The notes under the pieces were generated by a model. The model made no database searches. It was not told the origin of the DNA and saw only the letters and a program-made list of their open reading frames with translations. Positions 32,097 through 41,393 of a stretch of DNA of 54,635 nt are shown here, one piece after another (positions within the stretch are counted from its first letter, which is position 1; every line of letters begins with the position of its first letter). Both the position numbers and the translations under genes were made by a program. The stretch is from a virus. The DNA lies in the IMG/VR virus record IMGVR_UViG_3300047322_000465, positions 1 through 54,635 of that record; one strand, written 5' to 3'.

Positions 32097-32812
32097 TGCC
32101 GAAGTTCGACCCCGTCGCGTCCCTGCGTATCTGGGCGGTGGAGGTGGACCTCGCCGGGCGCGTCCTGCGTATCCCCCCGCTACCGGCGGCCGACTGGCTT
32201 CCCATCGTCATGCGCCTCGATCTCAACGGCCTGCTGGACCTCGCGGACGAGATCGAGATAGACGAGCTGCTGCTCGACGGCGTGATCACCTACGAGCAGC
32301 TCCAGGACGCGCTCACTCTCCTGCTAGAGGGTGCCGCCGGGCGCCCAGCGTGGACCACATTCGCGCTGGCGCACCTGGCGGCCGAACACTGGCGCACCAT
32401 CGGAGGCGACCTGGCTCGGCGCGGCGTCCAGCTCGGCACGCTGCCGCTCGGCGGCGCGCTGGACGCGATCTACGGCTCCCTCGCCGCGCACATGGACGAG
32501 AAGGGGCTCGCCGAGCTGCACCGCGTATTCGACAAGGCGCCGGACGAGCCGGCTACCCCATCGCGCCGGTACGGACCTGTGCCAGCCAGCGCCGAGCAGT
32601 ACGTACGTGTACGCCCCAAAACTGTGCAACGCAGACCGCAGGACCCCCGGGGCGCGCCGAGCGCGCCGCCCACTGCGCTACCCGATCCACCCGCTGATAG
32701 TGATCTGGGAGGTGGGAGCGTGTCCCCGTCACCCGGTCTCCCGCCGGAGATGCCAGCATCCGGTACATGGTCTCCTCCGCACCCCACGCCGCCTTTGCCG
32801 CCAGCATCGTGA
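32096..32812 (+). CDS. Second tail assembly protein, 3' half doubtful
   Basis: The GTG at 32096 overlaps the previous stop (TAGTG). Residues 1-150 look like a real tail assembly chaperone partner (LRIWAVEVDLAGRVLRIPPL; LLDGVITYEQLQDALTLLLE). From about residue 153 the frame is Pro/Ser-rich and lies antisense to the HTH gene at 32553-32996. Either the genes truly converge with a 260-base overlap or this protein's tail is just an open frame. Stop position is as read. Confidence 0.62.
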   Translation: MPKFDPVASLRIWAVEVDLAGRVLRIPPLPAADWLPIVMRLDLNGLLDLADEIEIDELLLDGVITYEQLQDALTLLLEGAAGRPAWTTFALAHLAAEHWRTIGGDLARRGVQLGTLPLGGALDAIYGSLAAHMDEKGLAELHRVFDKAPDEPATPSRRYGPVPASAEQYVRVRPKTVQRRPQDPRGAPSAPPTALPDPPADSDLGGGSVSPSPGLPPEMPASGTWSPPHPTPPLPPAS

Positions 32813-32996
32813 GGTGCCGGATCGGCAGCGTGGCCAGCCGCGCCGCCGTGAGGCCGTCCTCGTGCTGGACATGCAGCTCGACCAGCACCGGGCGCCCGGC
32901 GTGCGCCTCGACGCGCGCGAGGACGATCCAGGGCGGCGTACAGACGCGTACCTGGTCGGCCCCGATCGTCTCCACCGTGGCCTGCTCGATCTTCAT
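32553..32996 (-). CDS. HTH protein of a family found in actinomycete mobile elements
   Basis: This 147-residue - strand protein has a beta-rich N-terminal half (PPWIVLARVEAHAGRPVLVEL; LTAARLATLPIRHLTMLA) and a C-terminal helix-turn-helix (VCVAQFWGVHVRTARRWLAQ). The layout resembles a family I recall from streptomycete genomes and integrative elements. The start at 32996 is preferred because TACCGT lies 6 bases upstream as a possible -10 with a leaderless message; an upstream start at 33023 is possible. It is isolated between tail assembly genes and the tape measure gene, transcribed against them: a moron-like, probably lysogeny-expressed gene. Confidence 0.7.
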   Translation of the reverse strand: MKIEQATVETIGADQVRVCTPPWIVLARVEAHAGRPVLVELHVQHEDGLTAARLATLPIRHLTMLAAKAAWGAEETMYRMLASPAGDRVTGTRSHLPDHYQRVDRVAQWAARSARPGGPAVCVAQFWGVHVRTARRWLAQVRTGAMG

Positions 32997-33066
32997 GCGG
33001 ACACGGTAGCTCAGATGCCACACCGGCTAGCGTGCGCTGTGACGCCGTACCGCTGAGACTGGTGGC

Positions 33067-36057
33067 ATGGCCTCTCGCGGACAGGTGCAGATCGACGTCG
33101 TTGCCGACACGTCGAAGTTCGCCGCGCAGGTACGCCGCGACCTCAAGGCCGCGCTCAAGACGGTCAAGGTCAAGCCGAAGATCGAGGTCGACCCCGAGAA
33201 CTCCGAGGCCGAAGCGCAGCGCGTCGCCGAGAAGCTGAAACTGGAGCTGGAGGCCGCGCTCCGCGATCTGAAGCTGAAGGAAAACGTTGACGTCAAGCTG
33301 GACTCCAGCGCGGCGGCGAAGAACGCGCGCGCAGCGGGGCAGAGAATCGGCAAGTCGTTCGGCGCTGGCCTGACGAAGTCGCTCGGCTCGCTGAGCGGCG
33401 TGATCAGCAAGGCGCTGGTCGGCGCCTTCTCGATCCTCCTGACGGTGGGCAAGTGGGCGCTGCTGGCGGCCGTACTCGCGCAGACGGCCGTCGCCGCGAG
33501 CCACTTCATCGGCGCGCTGTTGCCGGCCGCCGGCATCGTCGCCGCGCTGCCGGCGGTGCTGCTCGCCTCCGTGGCCGCGCTCGGCGTGCTGAAGCTGGCG
33601 CTGCGCGGGGTAGGCGACGCGCTGAAGGCCGGATTCTCCGGGGATGCGCAGAAGTTCGCCGACGCGCTGAAGGGGCTCGCGCCGGCCGCGCAGACGGCGG
33701 TGAAGGCGATCGTGAGCCTGAAGCCGGCCCTGGACAATCTTGGGAAGGCTGTACAGGGGGCCTTCTTCGCGGGCTTCACGGAGCAGATCAAGGCGCTGGC
33801 CACGCTGTACCTTCCGCTGCTCCAGAAGCAGCTTCCGCCGATCGCGACCGCCCTCGGCGCCTTCGCCGTCAAGCTCGGGCTGGCTGCCCGGACGCCGGCC
33901 GTGGTGGGCGCGATCAATGCCGCGCTGGCGAGCACCGCGCGAGCGCTGGCGAGCGCCTCCGGCGGTACGCAGTCCCTGGTTACCGGCTTCGCGCTGGCGT
34001 CACAGGTCGGCCTTCCGCTGGTCGAGGGCCTCGGCATCGCCGTGGGGGTGCTCAGCCAGCGGTTCGGCGACTTCCTGACGCAGGCCTCGAAGTCCGGCCA
34101 GTTGGAGAACTTCATCACGGGCGCGCTCGGCGTGTTCCACCAGCTCGGCGACGTGCTGAGTAATGTCGGTCAGATCGCGCTGACCGTGTTCGCGGTCTCG
34201 TCGTCCGGCGGCGGTAGCCTGCTGACCACGCTGGTCAACGTGACCGGCGCCATGGTGACCTTCCTTCAGTCCGCCAAGGGGATTCAGGATCTGCGGACGA
34301 TCTTCTCCTCACTCGCCGAGGTAGGTCGGGCGCTGGCCTCGACGCTGGTCGTGGTGCTTCCGATCCTTGGCAACGCCATCGCCACGATCGCGCCGAGCAT
34401 CGGATTCCTCGCGGTTGCCCTCGGTGGCGTGATTCAGGCCATCGCCCCGCTGATCTCCCTGGTTGCGCTGCTCATCAGCTCGATCGGTGGCCAGCTCGCC
34501 GCCGCGCTGGTCACGCTGACTCCCTTGATCCAGAGCGTGGCCATCGTCCTCTCCGCCGGGCTGGGCAAGGTGCTGCCCATCATCGCGGGCGCGCTGCTCT
34601 CCCTGTTCGAGGCCGTCGCCCCGGTGCTCCAGATCCTGGCCAGCCTGGCTACCACGATCGGCGGCCAGCTCGCGGCCACGCTGACCATCATCGCGCCGCT
34701 GATCGGAAAGGCCGCGCTGGCCCTCGGCGGCGCGCTGGCCTCGGTGCTGCCGACGATCGTCGGGGCCTTCCTGAAGCTGGTCGAGGCGCTGGCGCCGCTA
34801 CTCCCCATCGTGACCAGCGTGATCACGCTGATCGCCGGCCAGCTCGCTACCGCTTTATCCGTTGTTGCGCCGATTATCGCTACTGTCGCAAATGTCCTGA
34901 TCGGCTCACTCGGGCGCGTCCTGCCGCTGGTGACGAAGGCGATTCTGGACCTGATCGTGGCGCTGGCCCCGCTGCTGATTCCGATCGCGCAGTTGATCGC
35001 GCAGCTCCTCGACGGGCTGATCCCGGCTCTCGTGCCGCTGATTCCCGCGCTGGTCCAGGTTGCGCTGGCCGTGGCCGGCCCTCTGGTAACCGCGCTCGGC
35101 GAGCTGGTTCCGTCGCTGATCAAGATCGTTGGGATTATCGCTCCGTCGCTACTCCCACTACTCCCCGTGCTGGCGGACGCCTTTTCCAAGATCCTTATTG
35201 CCGTACTTCCGCTGATACCTCCCCTTCTATCCCTGCTCGATGCGCTGTGGCCGCTGATCCCGCCGCTGGTGCAGCTCGTGACCTCGATCATCACGCTGGT
35301 GCTGCCGGCTCTGATCGCGCTCGTGACGATCGTGGTGTACGTCTTCTCGACCATGATCAACGCTGCACTGCCCGTGATCAACGCGATAGTCGGAGCGATC
35401 ACGTGGCTGGTGGGGAAGCTGAACGAGCTGATCGGCTGGCTCACGAAGGCATTCGCGGCGGCCGGCAAGTGGGCCTCGGATCTTCCCGATGCAATTAAGG
35501 GCATTCCAGGCAAAATCACTGGCGCGCTCGGCGACCTCGGCAACCTGCTGACCAGCGCCGGGGGCAAAATCATTCAGGGCCTGATCGACGGAATCAAGAG
35601 CAAGTTCGGTGACCTGAAGAACACCATGAGCAACGCAGTGCAGGGCATCCGGGACTACCTCCCGTTCAGCCCCGCGAAGACCGGTCCGCTGTCCGGCGAC
35701 GGCTCGCCCGAGCACTCCGGCATCCGCATCGCCGAGGGGGTGGCGGAGGGAATCGACAAGCGGCGCGCCGACCTCCAGCGGGCCATGGCCTCGATGACCT
35801 CCGGACTCACGGTGGCTGCGCCGCCGGTCGATCTCGGCGGCGCGGTGCAGGGCGGCGACGGCGCGGCGGCCGGTCAGCAGCCGGGAGGGTTGCGGGTCTG
35901 GCCAAACCAGCCGAAGGGCGACGCGAAGACCCTCACGCTGGTGGCGGACGGCTCGAAGATGTCGGCCCTGCTGGTCGAGGTCATTAGCAAGGCGGTGCGG
36001 CTCCAGGGTGGCGACGTACAGAAGGTGCTCGGAAAGAATCCAGGGGGCGTGCAGTGA
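33067..36057 (+). CDS. Tape measure protein
   Basis: This 996-residue protein has the tape measure signature: Lys/Ala-rich coiled-coil start (KFAAQVRRDLKAALKTVKVK), very long hydrophobic helical stretches in residues 105-760 and an amphipathic end. The core contains repeated APL/IGGQLA-type segments (LISLVALLISSIGGQLAAAL; LASLATTIGGQLAATLTIIA; VITLIAGQLATALSVVAP), a decaying internal repeat. At about 0.15 nm per residue the tail would be near 150 nm. No peptidase or lysozyme domain is seen. Confidence 0.9.
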   Translation: MASRGQVQIDVVADTSKFAAQVRRDLKAALKTVKVKPKIEVDPENSEAEAQRVAEKLKLELEAALRDLKLKENVDVKLDSSAAAKNARAAGQRIGKSFGAGLTKSLGSLSGVISKALVGAFSILLTVGKWALLAAVLAQTAVAASHFIGALLPAAGIVAALPAVLLASVAALGVLKLALRGVGDALKAGFSGDAQKFADALKGLAPAAQTAVKAIVSLKPALDNLGKAVQGAFFAGFTEQIKALATLYLPLLQKQLPPIATALGAFAVKLGLAARTPAVVGAINAALASTARALASASGGTQSLVTGFALASQVGLPLVEGLGIAVGVLSQRFGDFLTQASKSGQLENFITGALGVFHQLGDVLSNVGQIALTVFAVSSSGGGSLLTTLVNVTGAMVTFLQSAKGIQDLRTIFSSLAEVGRALASTLVVVLPILGNAIATIAPSIGFLAVALGGVIQAIAPLISLVALLISSIGGQLAAALVTLTPLIQSVAIVLSAGLGKVLPIIAGALLSLFEAVAPVLQILASLATTIGGQLAATLTIIAPLIGKAALALGGALASVLPTIVGAFLKLVEALAPLLPIVTSVITLIAGQLATALSVVAPIIATVANVLIGSLGRVLPLVTKAILDLIVALAPLLIPIAQLIAQLLDGLIPALVPLIPALVQVALAVAGPLVTALGELVPSLIKIVGIIAPSLLPLLPVLADAFSKILIAVLPLIPPLLSLLDALWPLIPPLVQLVTSIITLVLPALIALVTIVVYVFSTMINAALPVINAIVGAITWLVGKLNELIGWLTKAFAAAGKWASDLPDAIKGIPGKITGALGDLGNLLTSAGGKIIQGLIDGIKSKFGDLKNTMSNAVQGIRDYLPFSPAKTGPLSGDGSPEHSGIRIAEGVAEGIDKRRADLQRAMASMTSGLTVAAPPVDLGGAVQGGDGAAAGQQPGGLRVWPNQPKGDAKTLTLVADGSKMSALLVEVISKAVRLQGGDVQKVLGKNPGGVQ

Positions 36058-36554
36058 CGGTACCGTGTGACCTGACCGGCCCCTACGCCTACGACCTGCA
36101 CGTTCAGGTGCTCTGGGTACCCACGATCGTGGATGCGCAGGCACCGACGGATGTGGAGATCGCGACCGGTGTCGACCTCCAGGCGACGTACAGGCTGACC
36201 GACATCATCGGCTGGGAGGCCGACACCAACGTGATCCGAGACGGCATCTGGGGGCCGTTCGAAGAGCAGCGGATGGGAGAGCAGAAGATCGCGGACTCCC
36301 GGTTGATGTTCGCCGCCGCGCGCGACGGCAACGACATTCGCACGCTGTGGATTCGCGGTGAGGAGGGCAACATCGTCATCCTCCCCTCCGGTCCCTACCT
36401 TCAGCACCTCACGGCCCCGGTGAACGTCTACCCGGTACGTGTCGCGCAGATGACCCAGCAGCAGCGGCTACGCTCCGGGGGCGGCTCACTCATCCTGGTC
36501 AGCTTCATCATCAGGGAGCGCGCCGGGGAGAACGTCATCGTGGTCGGACCGTAG
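36054..36554 (+). CDS. Minor tail protein
   Basis: This 166-residue protein starts at a GTG overlapping the tape measure stop. It is beta-rich (YDLHVQVLWVPTIVDAQAPT; GNIVILPSGPYLQHL; GGSLILVSFIIRERAG), consistent with a tail-tip or distal-tail-like component. No enzyme motif is seen. Confidence 0.7.
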   Translation: MTVPCDLTGPYAYDLHVQVLWVPTIVDAQAPTDVEIATGVDLQATYRLTDIIGWEADTNVIRDGIWGPFEEQRMGEQKIADSRLMFAAARDGNDIRTLWIRGEEGNIVILPSGPYLQHLTAPVNVYPVRVAQMTQQQRLRSGGGSLILVSFIIRERAGENVIVVGP

Positions 36555-36563
36555 GGAGCAATC

Positions 36564-39500
36564 GTGGCACTCATGGGCGCGTTGGTCGACAGCTTCCGGG
36601 GCGCCACCCTGAACACGTCGCTGTGGACCGCCGTCAACACGGCCGGCAACTCGGGGCAGCAGGCCGGCGGCCAGTACACCTTCATCGTTCAGGCCGGCGC
36701 CACGGGCGACGCGAGCATCCGTTCCAACGTCGCGTACAACCTGACCGGGTCTCACCTGCACATCGAGCTGATCGACGCGGGAGTGCAGCAGAACGGGCTG
36801 GAGATGTACCCCATCATCCTGACCCAGAATCCCGCGAACATCGACAATTCCCTGCTGGTCGTGGTCAGCAACGGCCTGGTCGGGCTGTACCAGTTCGTGG
36901 CCGGCGTCGGCACCGGACTGGCGTTCCCCGCGTACGACCCGGTGGCGATGCGGTGGTGGCGCATTCGCAGCACGGCCGGCACCGTCTACTACGAGTCGAG
37001 CCCCGACCACCGCACGTGGACCGTGCGCGCCTCGGTGGTTCCCACGATCGCGATCACGGCGCTGTACGCCCGGGTGCGGACCTTCTGCTTCCTCTCGCTG
37101 GCCACCGCCAAGACCACGGCCGTGTCGAACGCCAACTTCCTGGCACCCCCTGACGTACCGTTCCCCAACGGCGCGATCCCGGTCGGGATGGAGATCGCGT
37201 TCGGTGCCGATCTCAGCGCCAGCCAGGTCACGTGGCCGTGGGTCAGCGTCACGCCGGCCGACGGCCAGTCGGACCTGATGAAGCAGGATGTCTCGGTCAC
37301 CCGTGGGCGCGCGGACGAGTCCAGCGACGTGGCGCCGACCGCCGCTAACATCGACCTGGACAACCCGACCGGCGACTACACGCCGGACAACCCGCTCAGC
37401 ATCCACTTCCCGAACGTCGAGCTGGGCACCCCGGCACGCTGGTGGCTCCAGGCGTCCACGTCGCGGCTGTACCTGCGCCCGCTGCCTGACTCGAATGCGC
37501 AGGTCGCCTCGATCGCGTCGCTCAACCTGACGGCCGACCTCGACGTCCGGATCGATCTGCACATCAAGACGATGGACCCCTCCGGGCTGGACGCGCGCCT
37601 CATGGGTCGCGAGAACGCGGGAGGCACCTACTCGTGGCGCGTGGACGTCCGGGCCGACCGGCGCGTGACGTTGTACTGGTCGGCCGACGGCACCACCGAT
37701 GCCGGGGCGGTCACCAGCTCGGTTCCCGCGCTGCCCATGTCCGCGCGTTCCACGCTGCGCATCACCCTGGACGTGAACAACGGGGCTGGCGGCCATGAGG
37801 TGAAGTTCTACGCCTCCGACTCGGTGACCGGGACGTTCACGCAGGTGGGGGCGACCTTCGTCGGAGTCGGGGTCACTTCGATCTTCAATGCGACCGCACC
37901 GCTCAGCGTCGGGGTCATCGGATCGATGACGGACGAGATAGCCGACGACGCTGATGTCTACCGGCTCCAGCTCCGCAACGGCATCGGCGGCACGGTGATC
38001 GCGGACGCCGATTTCCAGGCACAGACCTCCGGGCTCGTCGCGTTCGTGGACTCGGTCGGGCTGGCCTGGACCGTCGGCAGTGCCGCCGAGTTGAGTAACC
38101 GCTGGTTCCGCATCGTCGGCACCGTGGATGAATGGGCGCCGACGTGGCCGTACGGGGATCTCTCCGCGCAGCAGGACGGCGGCGTCGACCCGGGCGAGGC
38201 GCGCGTAACTCTCGCGGTGGCCGGCATCCTGCGCCGCCTCGGGCAGGGCGCCACCCCGCTGAACTCCCCGCTTCGACTGGCGATGCTCGACGCCGGCACC
38301 GAGTTTTCCCCGCTGGTCGCGTACTGGCCCATGGAGGACGCGAACGGATCGACGCAGTTCGCCAGCGGACTGCCAGGCGGCAACCCCATGTCCCTGCTCG
38401 GCACCGCGCAGTTCTCCAGCGACACCACGCTTCCCGGGTCGCGCGGACTGCCAGTGCTGGACGACTCCAGCCAGCTGGCTGGCCCCATCTCAGGCGTATT
38501 CAGCGGGGTCTGGGAAGTCGACTGGTTCATCGAAATTCCGTCACCGGGTCCAGTGGGCGCTACCACCATCATGACCGTGGCCGGCAGTCCCGGCGCCAGC
38601 GTCGCGCTGTGGGTCATCACGATCACGGGCGCAGCCCTCACCGTGGTCGGGCGCGACTCGCTGGGCGTCACCCTGACCACGGTGACCACCGTGCCCACCG
38701 GACTCATCGGGGGCTGGGCGCACATGTCCCTGCACATCGAGCAGATCGGTACCGGGGTCGAGTGGCTGATCAGCTATACCCCCGTGACGTACCCTATCGG
38801 GCCGACTTTCATCGCCTCCCAGTCCTACACGGGGTCCGCCGGCAGCCCGATCAGCATCGGAGTGCCGCAAGGGGTCGAGCTGGGCGGCATCGCCATAGGG
38901 CATGTCGGAGTGTTCGCGGGAACCCCCATCGCCTTCGGGGTCGACACCGGGGCGACCGGAAACGTCGCCGAGGTCGCCGCTCAGCGTATGGCGCGCCTGT
39001 GTGCCGCGCAGGGCATCTCGTTCCGCGTGATCGGCGATCCGAACACCACCGAGCAGATGGGGGTACAGCAGTCGGCTACCCTGCTAACCCTGCTCAATGA
39101 CGGTGCGCACGCGGACGGCGGCATTCTTTACGAGCGGCGCGACGCTGTCGGGCTGGTGTACCGGACTCGCGAGGCGATGTACAACCAGCCCCCGAACATG
39201 ACGCTGAACGCCCTGCTGAACGAGAATCAGAACCCCTTCGCGCCCCTGCTGGATGACCAGCGCGTCCGCAATGACGTGACCGTGACGCGACAGGGGGGCA
39301 GCTCGTTCCAGGTCATCGACCCGATCAGCATCGAGCAGCGTGGGCAGTATCCGCAGCCCGTGACCCTGAACCTCTACGTCGACACGCAGCTCGGCGACGC
39401 GGCCGGCTGGTTACTGCACCGGGGCACCGCGCCGGGGATGCGGTATCCCGAATTGACCACGAATCTCGGCGTCGCCCCCGAGGTCATAGACGCGTGGCTC

Positions 39501-40598
39501 ACGATGGACGAGGGCGCGCGGGTAGACGTGATCAACTTGCCGCCTCAGCATCCCGTCGCCACCGTCCAGGTGGTCGCTGAGGGGTTCACGGAGCCGGTCA
39601 GCCCCACCACCTGGGTAGGCACGATGAACTGCTCACCGGCCAGCGTGTGGGACGTGGCGGTCATTTCTGATGTGGGAGTGCCGGATACCTACCTCCTGCG
39701 ACTGGACACGGACGGCTCCCAGCTCGCCGCCGCCGTGACCGATGTCGCGACCGCGCTATCCGTGGTGGTCACGGCTGGCCCGGCGTGGGTCACCAGTGGG
39801 GGAGAATTTCCCTTCGACGTCCGGATCGACGGCGAGCAGCTCACGGTCACGAGTATCGGGGCGGCAGCCGGAGGCGCCGCCACGACCGGCGCGGGCAACC
39901 AGTCGACGGTGGCCTCGACCAGCTTCGTGGCGCCCTCAGTCGCGGCGCCGGCCTCGGGCGACCTACTGCTCTGTGCCTGGACGTCCGCCGTTGCCGCCGG
40001 AACCTACACGCTCCCCGGCGGCATGACCATCGGAAGCCGGACGGACGGCTTCTTTTCCTCGATGGAGGAGGCGAAGCAGACGCTGGGCGCCAGCGGGGCG
40101 ACCGGCACCCGGACCGCCACCTTCTCCTCCTCGAAGCCATGGTCCGCCGTGTCGGTCGCGGTACACGCCGCAACCGGCTCGCCCGGTGTCGCCGAGGTGG
40201 TCAGCGGGTACTCCCCGGGGTTCTCGCTCATCCTGACCACGATCAACTCTGCCCCCCTGGGAAGCTGGCTGATCGCGATCAACGGGTGGGACTACGACCC
40301 CGGCAACAACATGAACGGCCCCGGGGCGGGCTGGATGCCGGTCGCCGACAGCATGCTCGCCAGCGTCAGCACGTCGCGTACGCGCATCTGGGCACGTCGG
40401 GTCAGCGTGGCCGGACGCCAGTCCGTTACCTTCCCGGCCGGCGGGGCGAACGACAACCACGGCCGGCTGTACGTGCTGTCTGGGGTGACCGGCCCCACAC
40501 AGGCTTTCACCGTCACCCGTAATGTCAACGGGGCCGCGCGCGCACACGCAATCGGTTCCGACGTCGAACTGTGGTTTCAGCCGGTGCTGGCCAGATAG
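36564..40598 (+). CDS. Large minor tail protein with lectin-like domains
   Basis: This 1344-residue protein is probably the main tail-tip/host-recognition protein. Residues 1-190 look like a concanavalin-type sheet (SFRGATLNTSLWTAVNTAGN). Residues 200-300 carry the actinophage minor tail pattern (VSVTRGRADESSDVAPTAAN, LDNPTGDYTPDNPLS). Residues 590-800 include a LamG-like domain (LVAYWPMEDANGSTQFAS). Later there is a tail-hub-like region near 830-1040 and a C-terminal lectin/Ig-like domain with a thioester-free beta pattern (SGDLLLCAWTSAVAAGTYTL). The GTG start is used because it fits the frame after the previous gene. Confidence 0.82.
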   Translation: MALMGALVDSFRGATLNTSLWTAVNTAGNSGQQAGGQYTFIVQAGATGDASIRSNVAYNLTGSHLHIELIDAGVQQNGLEMYPIILTQNPANIDNSLLVVVSNGLVGLYQFVAGVGTGLAFPAYDPVAMRWWRIRSTAGTVYYESSPDHRTWTVRASVVPTIAITALYARVRTFCFLSLATAKTTAVSNANFLAPPDVPFPNGAIPVGMEIAFGADLSASQVTWPWVSVTPADGQSDLMKQDVSVTRGRADESSDVAPTAANIDLDNPTGDYTPDNPLSIHFPNVELGTPARWWLQASTSRLYLRPLPDSNAQVASIASLNLTADLDVRIDLHIKTMDPSGLDARLMGRENAGGTYSWRVDVRADRRVTLYWSADGTTDAGAVTSSVPALPMSARSTLRITLDVNNGAGGHEVKFYASDSVTGTFTQVGATFVGVGVTSIFNATAPLSVGVIGSMTDEIADDADVYRLQLRNGIGGTVIADADFQAQTSGLVAFVDSVGLAWTVGSAAELSNRWFRIVGTVDEWAPTWPYGDLSAQQDGGVDPGEARVTLAVAGILRRLGQGATPLNSPLRLAMLDAGTEFSPLVAYWPMEDANGSTQFASGLPGGNPMSLLGTAQFSSDTTLPGSRGLPVLDDSSQLAGPISGVFSGVWEVDWFIEIPSPGPVGATTIMTVAGSPGASVALWVITITGAALTVVGRDSLGVTLTTVTTVPTGLIGGWAHMSLHIEQIGTGVEWLISYTPVTYPIGPTFIASQSYTGSAGSPISIGVPQGVELGGIAIGHVGVFAGTPIAFGVDTGATGNVAEVAAQRMARLCAAQGISFRVIGDPNTTEQMGVQQSATLLTLLNDGAHADGGILYERRDAVGLVYRTREAMYNQPPNMTLNALLNENQNPFAPLLDDQRVRNDVTVTRQGGSSFQVIDPISIEQRGQYPQPVTLNLYVDTQLGDAAGWLLHRGTAPGMRYPELTTNLGVAPEVIDAWLTMDEGARVDVINLPPQHPVATVQVVAEGFTEPVSPTTWVGTMNCSPASVWDVAVISDVGVPDTYLLRLDTDGSQLAAAVTDVATALSVVVTAGPAWVTSGGEFPFDVRIDGEQLTVTSIGAAAGGAATTGAGNQSTVASTSFVAPSVAAPASGDLLLCAWTSAVAAGTYTLPGGMTIGSRTDGFFSSMEEAKQTLGASGATGTRTATFSSSKPWSAVSVAVHAATGSPGVAEVVSGYSPGFSLILTTINSAPLGSWLIAINGWDYDPGNNMNGPGAGWMPVADSMLASVSTSRTRIWARRVSVAGRQSVTFPAGGANDNHGRLYVLSGVTGPTQAFTVTRNVNGAARAHAIGSDVELWFQPVLAR

Positions 40599-40607
40599 GA
40601 GAGAGAC

Positions 40608-41120
40608 GTGTCTCTACCAGGTCCATTTCTCGCCGGCCAGCGCCTGACCGCCGGCCAGCTCAACGACGCTACTCAGAAGACCCTGAAGTCGATCAGCATA
40701 TCGGCGGCGGGAGTCATCAACACTACGGCCGGCACGACTGAGCTGAACATCCCCAAGCTAGCACTCGGTCCCATTCCGCAAGTCAACGGCGGCCTCTATC
40801 GATTCGAGCCGCGACTGATCGTTCAGAACAGCGTGGGGACGGACGACTTTGAGCTGCGTCTACGTCGCGACACCGCACTGACCGGTACCATCGTCAAGAG
40901 TTGGTTTCTCTACGGCCCCCAGCACGTGGGGGTGCATCACTGGCAAATCTGGGCGGACATCCCCGCCACCGTGACCGAGGACGTCAACTATTTTGTGAGC
41001 TTGCGGCGCACTGCCGGCACCGGCACTCTGTCGCTGTACGGCCAGGTGGGGTCCAGCGATGCCAGCGGTATCGCGGCCGTGCGCTCCGGGTACAGCTCTG
41101 AGTTCGCGGTGATCCCGTGA
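40608..41120 (+). CDS. Minor tail protein
   Basis: This 170-residue protein starts LPGPFLAGQRLTAGQLNDAT, a common opening for actinophage minor tail proteins, followed by a beta-sandwich-like domain (GLYRFEPRLIVQNSVGTDDF; VGVHHWQIWADIPATV). It sits between the large tail protein and the sugar enzyme. GAGAGACG precedes the GTG. Confidence 0.7.
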   Translation: MSLPGPFLAGQRLTAGQLNDATQKTLKSISISAAGVINTTAGTTELNIPKLALGPIPQVNGGLYRFEPRLIVQNSVGTDDFELRLRRDTALTGTIVKSWFLYGPQHVGVHHWQIWADIPATVTEDVNYFVSLRRTAGTGTLSLYGQVGSSDASGIAAVRSGYSSEFAVIP

Positions 41121-41393
41121 GCCGGCGTCGCCGCGCCGCGCGCGGTCGCTTCTTCCGGGCGCTCGGCGCGGCGAGGGGGGCCCGGCGGGGGGGGGCGGGG
41201 CGTGGGCGGGGCGGGGGCCCCCCCCACGCCCGTGGCGCCGGTCAGCATCTCGGAAGTGCTCACGCGCCGGGTCGAGGTGCCGCTGGAGAGCATGACCGTG
41301 ACACAGCTACGCGCCCTGGCCCTCCAGCGCGGCGTGGTGCTCGGGATATCCCGCCGGACGAAGGCGGCCATCATCGAGGCGCTGGGCGAGTGA
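41117..41393 (+). pseudogene. SAP/HeH-like small protein split by a G/C homopolymer tract
   Basis: The N-terminus (VSRRRRAARGRFFRALGAAR) starts at a GTG overlapping the previous stop. The C-terminus (ESMTVTQLRALALQRGVVLG, a SAP-like helix-turn-helix) lies in a frame one base away (read from 41202). Between them are G6 (41175-41180), G9 (41187-41195) and C8 (41218-41225) runs. Removing one base joins the frames, so this is a sequencing error, a frameshift or a phase-variable site. Confidence 0.6.

Noticed and set aside
31689-32812. A programmed -1 frameshift between tail assembly chaperone genes
   Set aside because: The genes overlap by TAGTG and no slippery heptamer was seen near the stop, so coupling is a simpler explanation.
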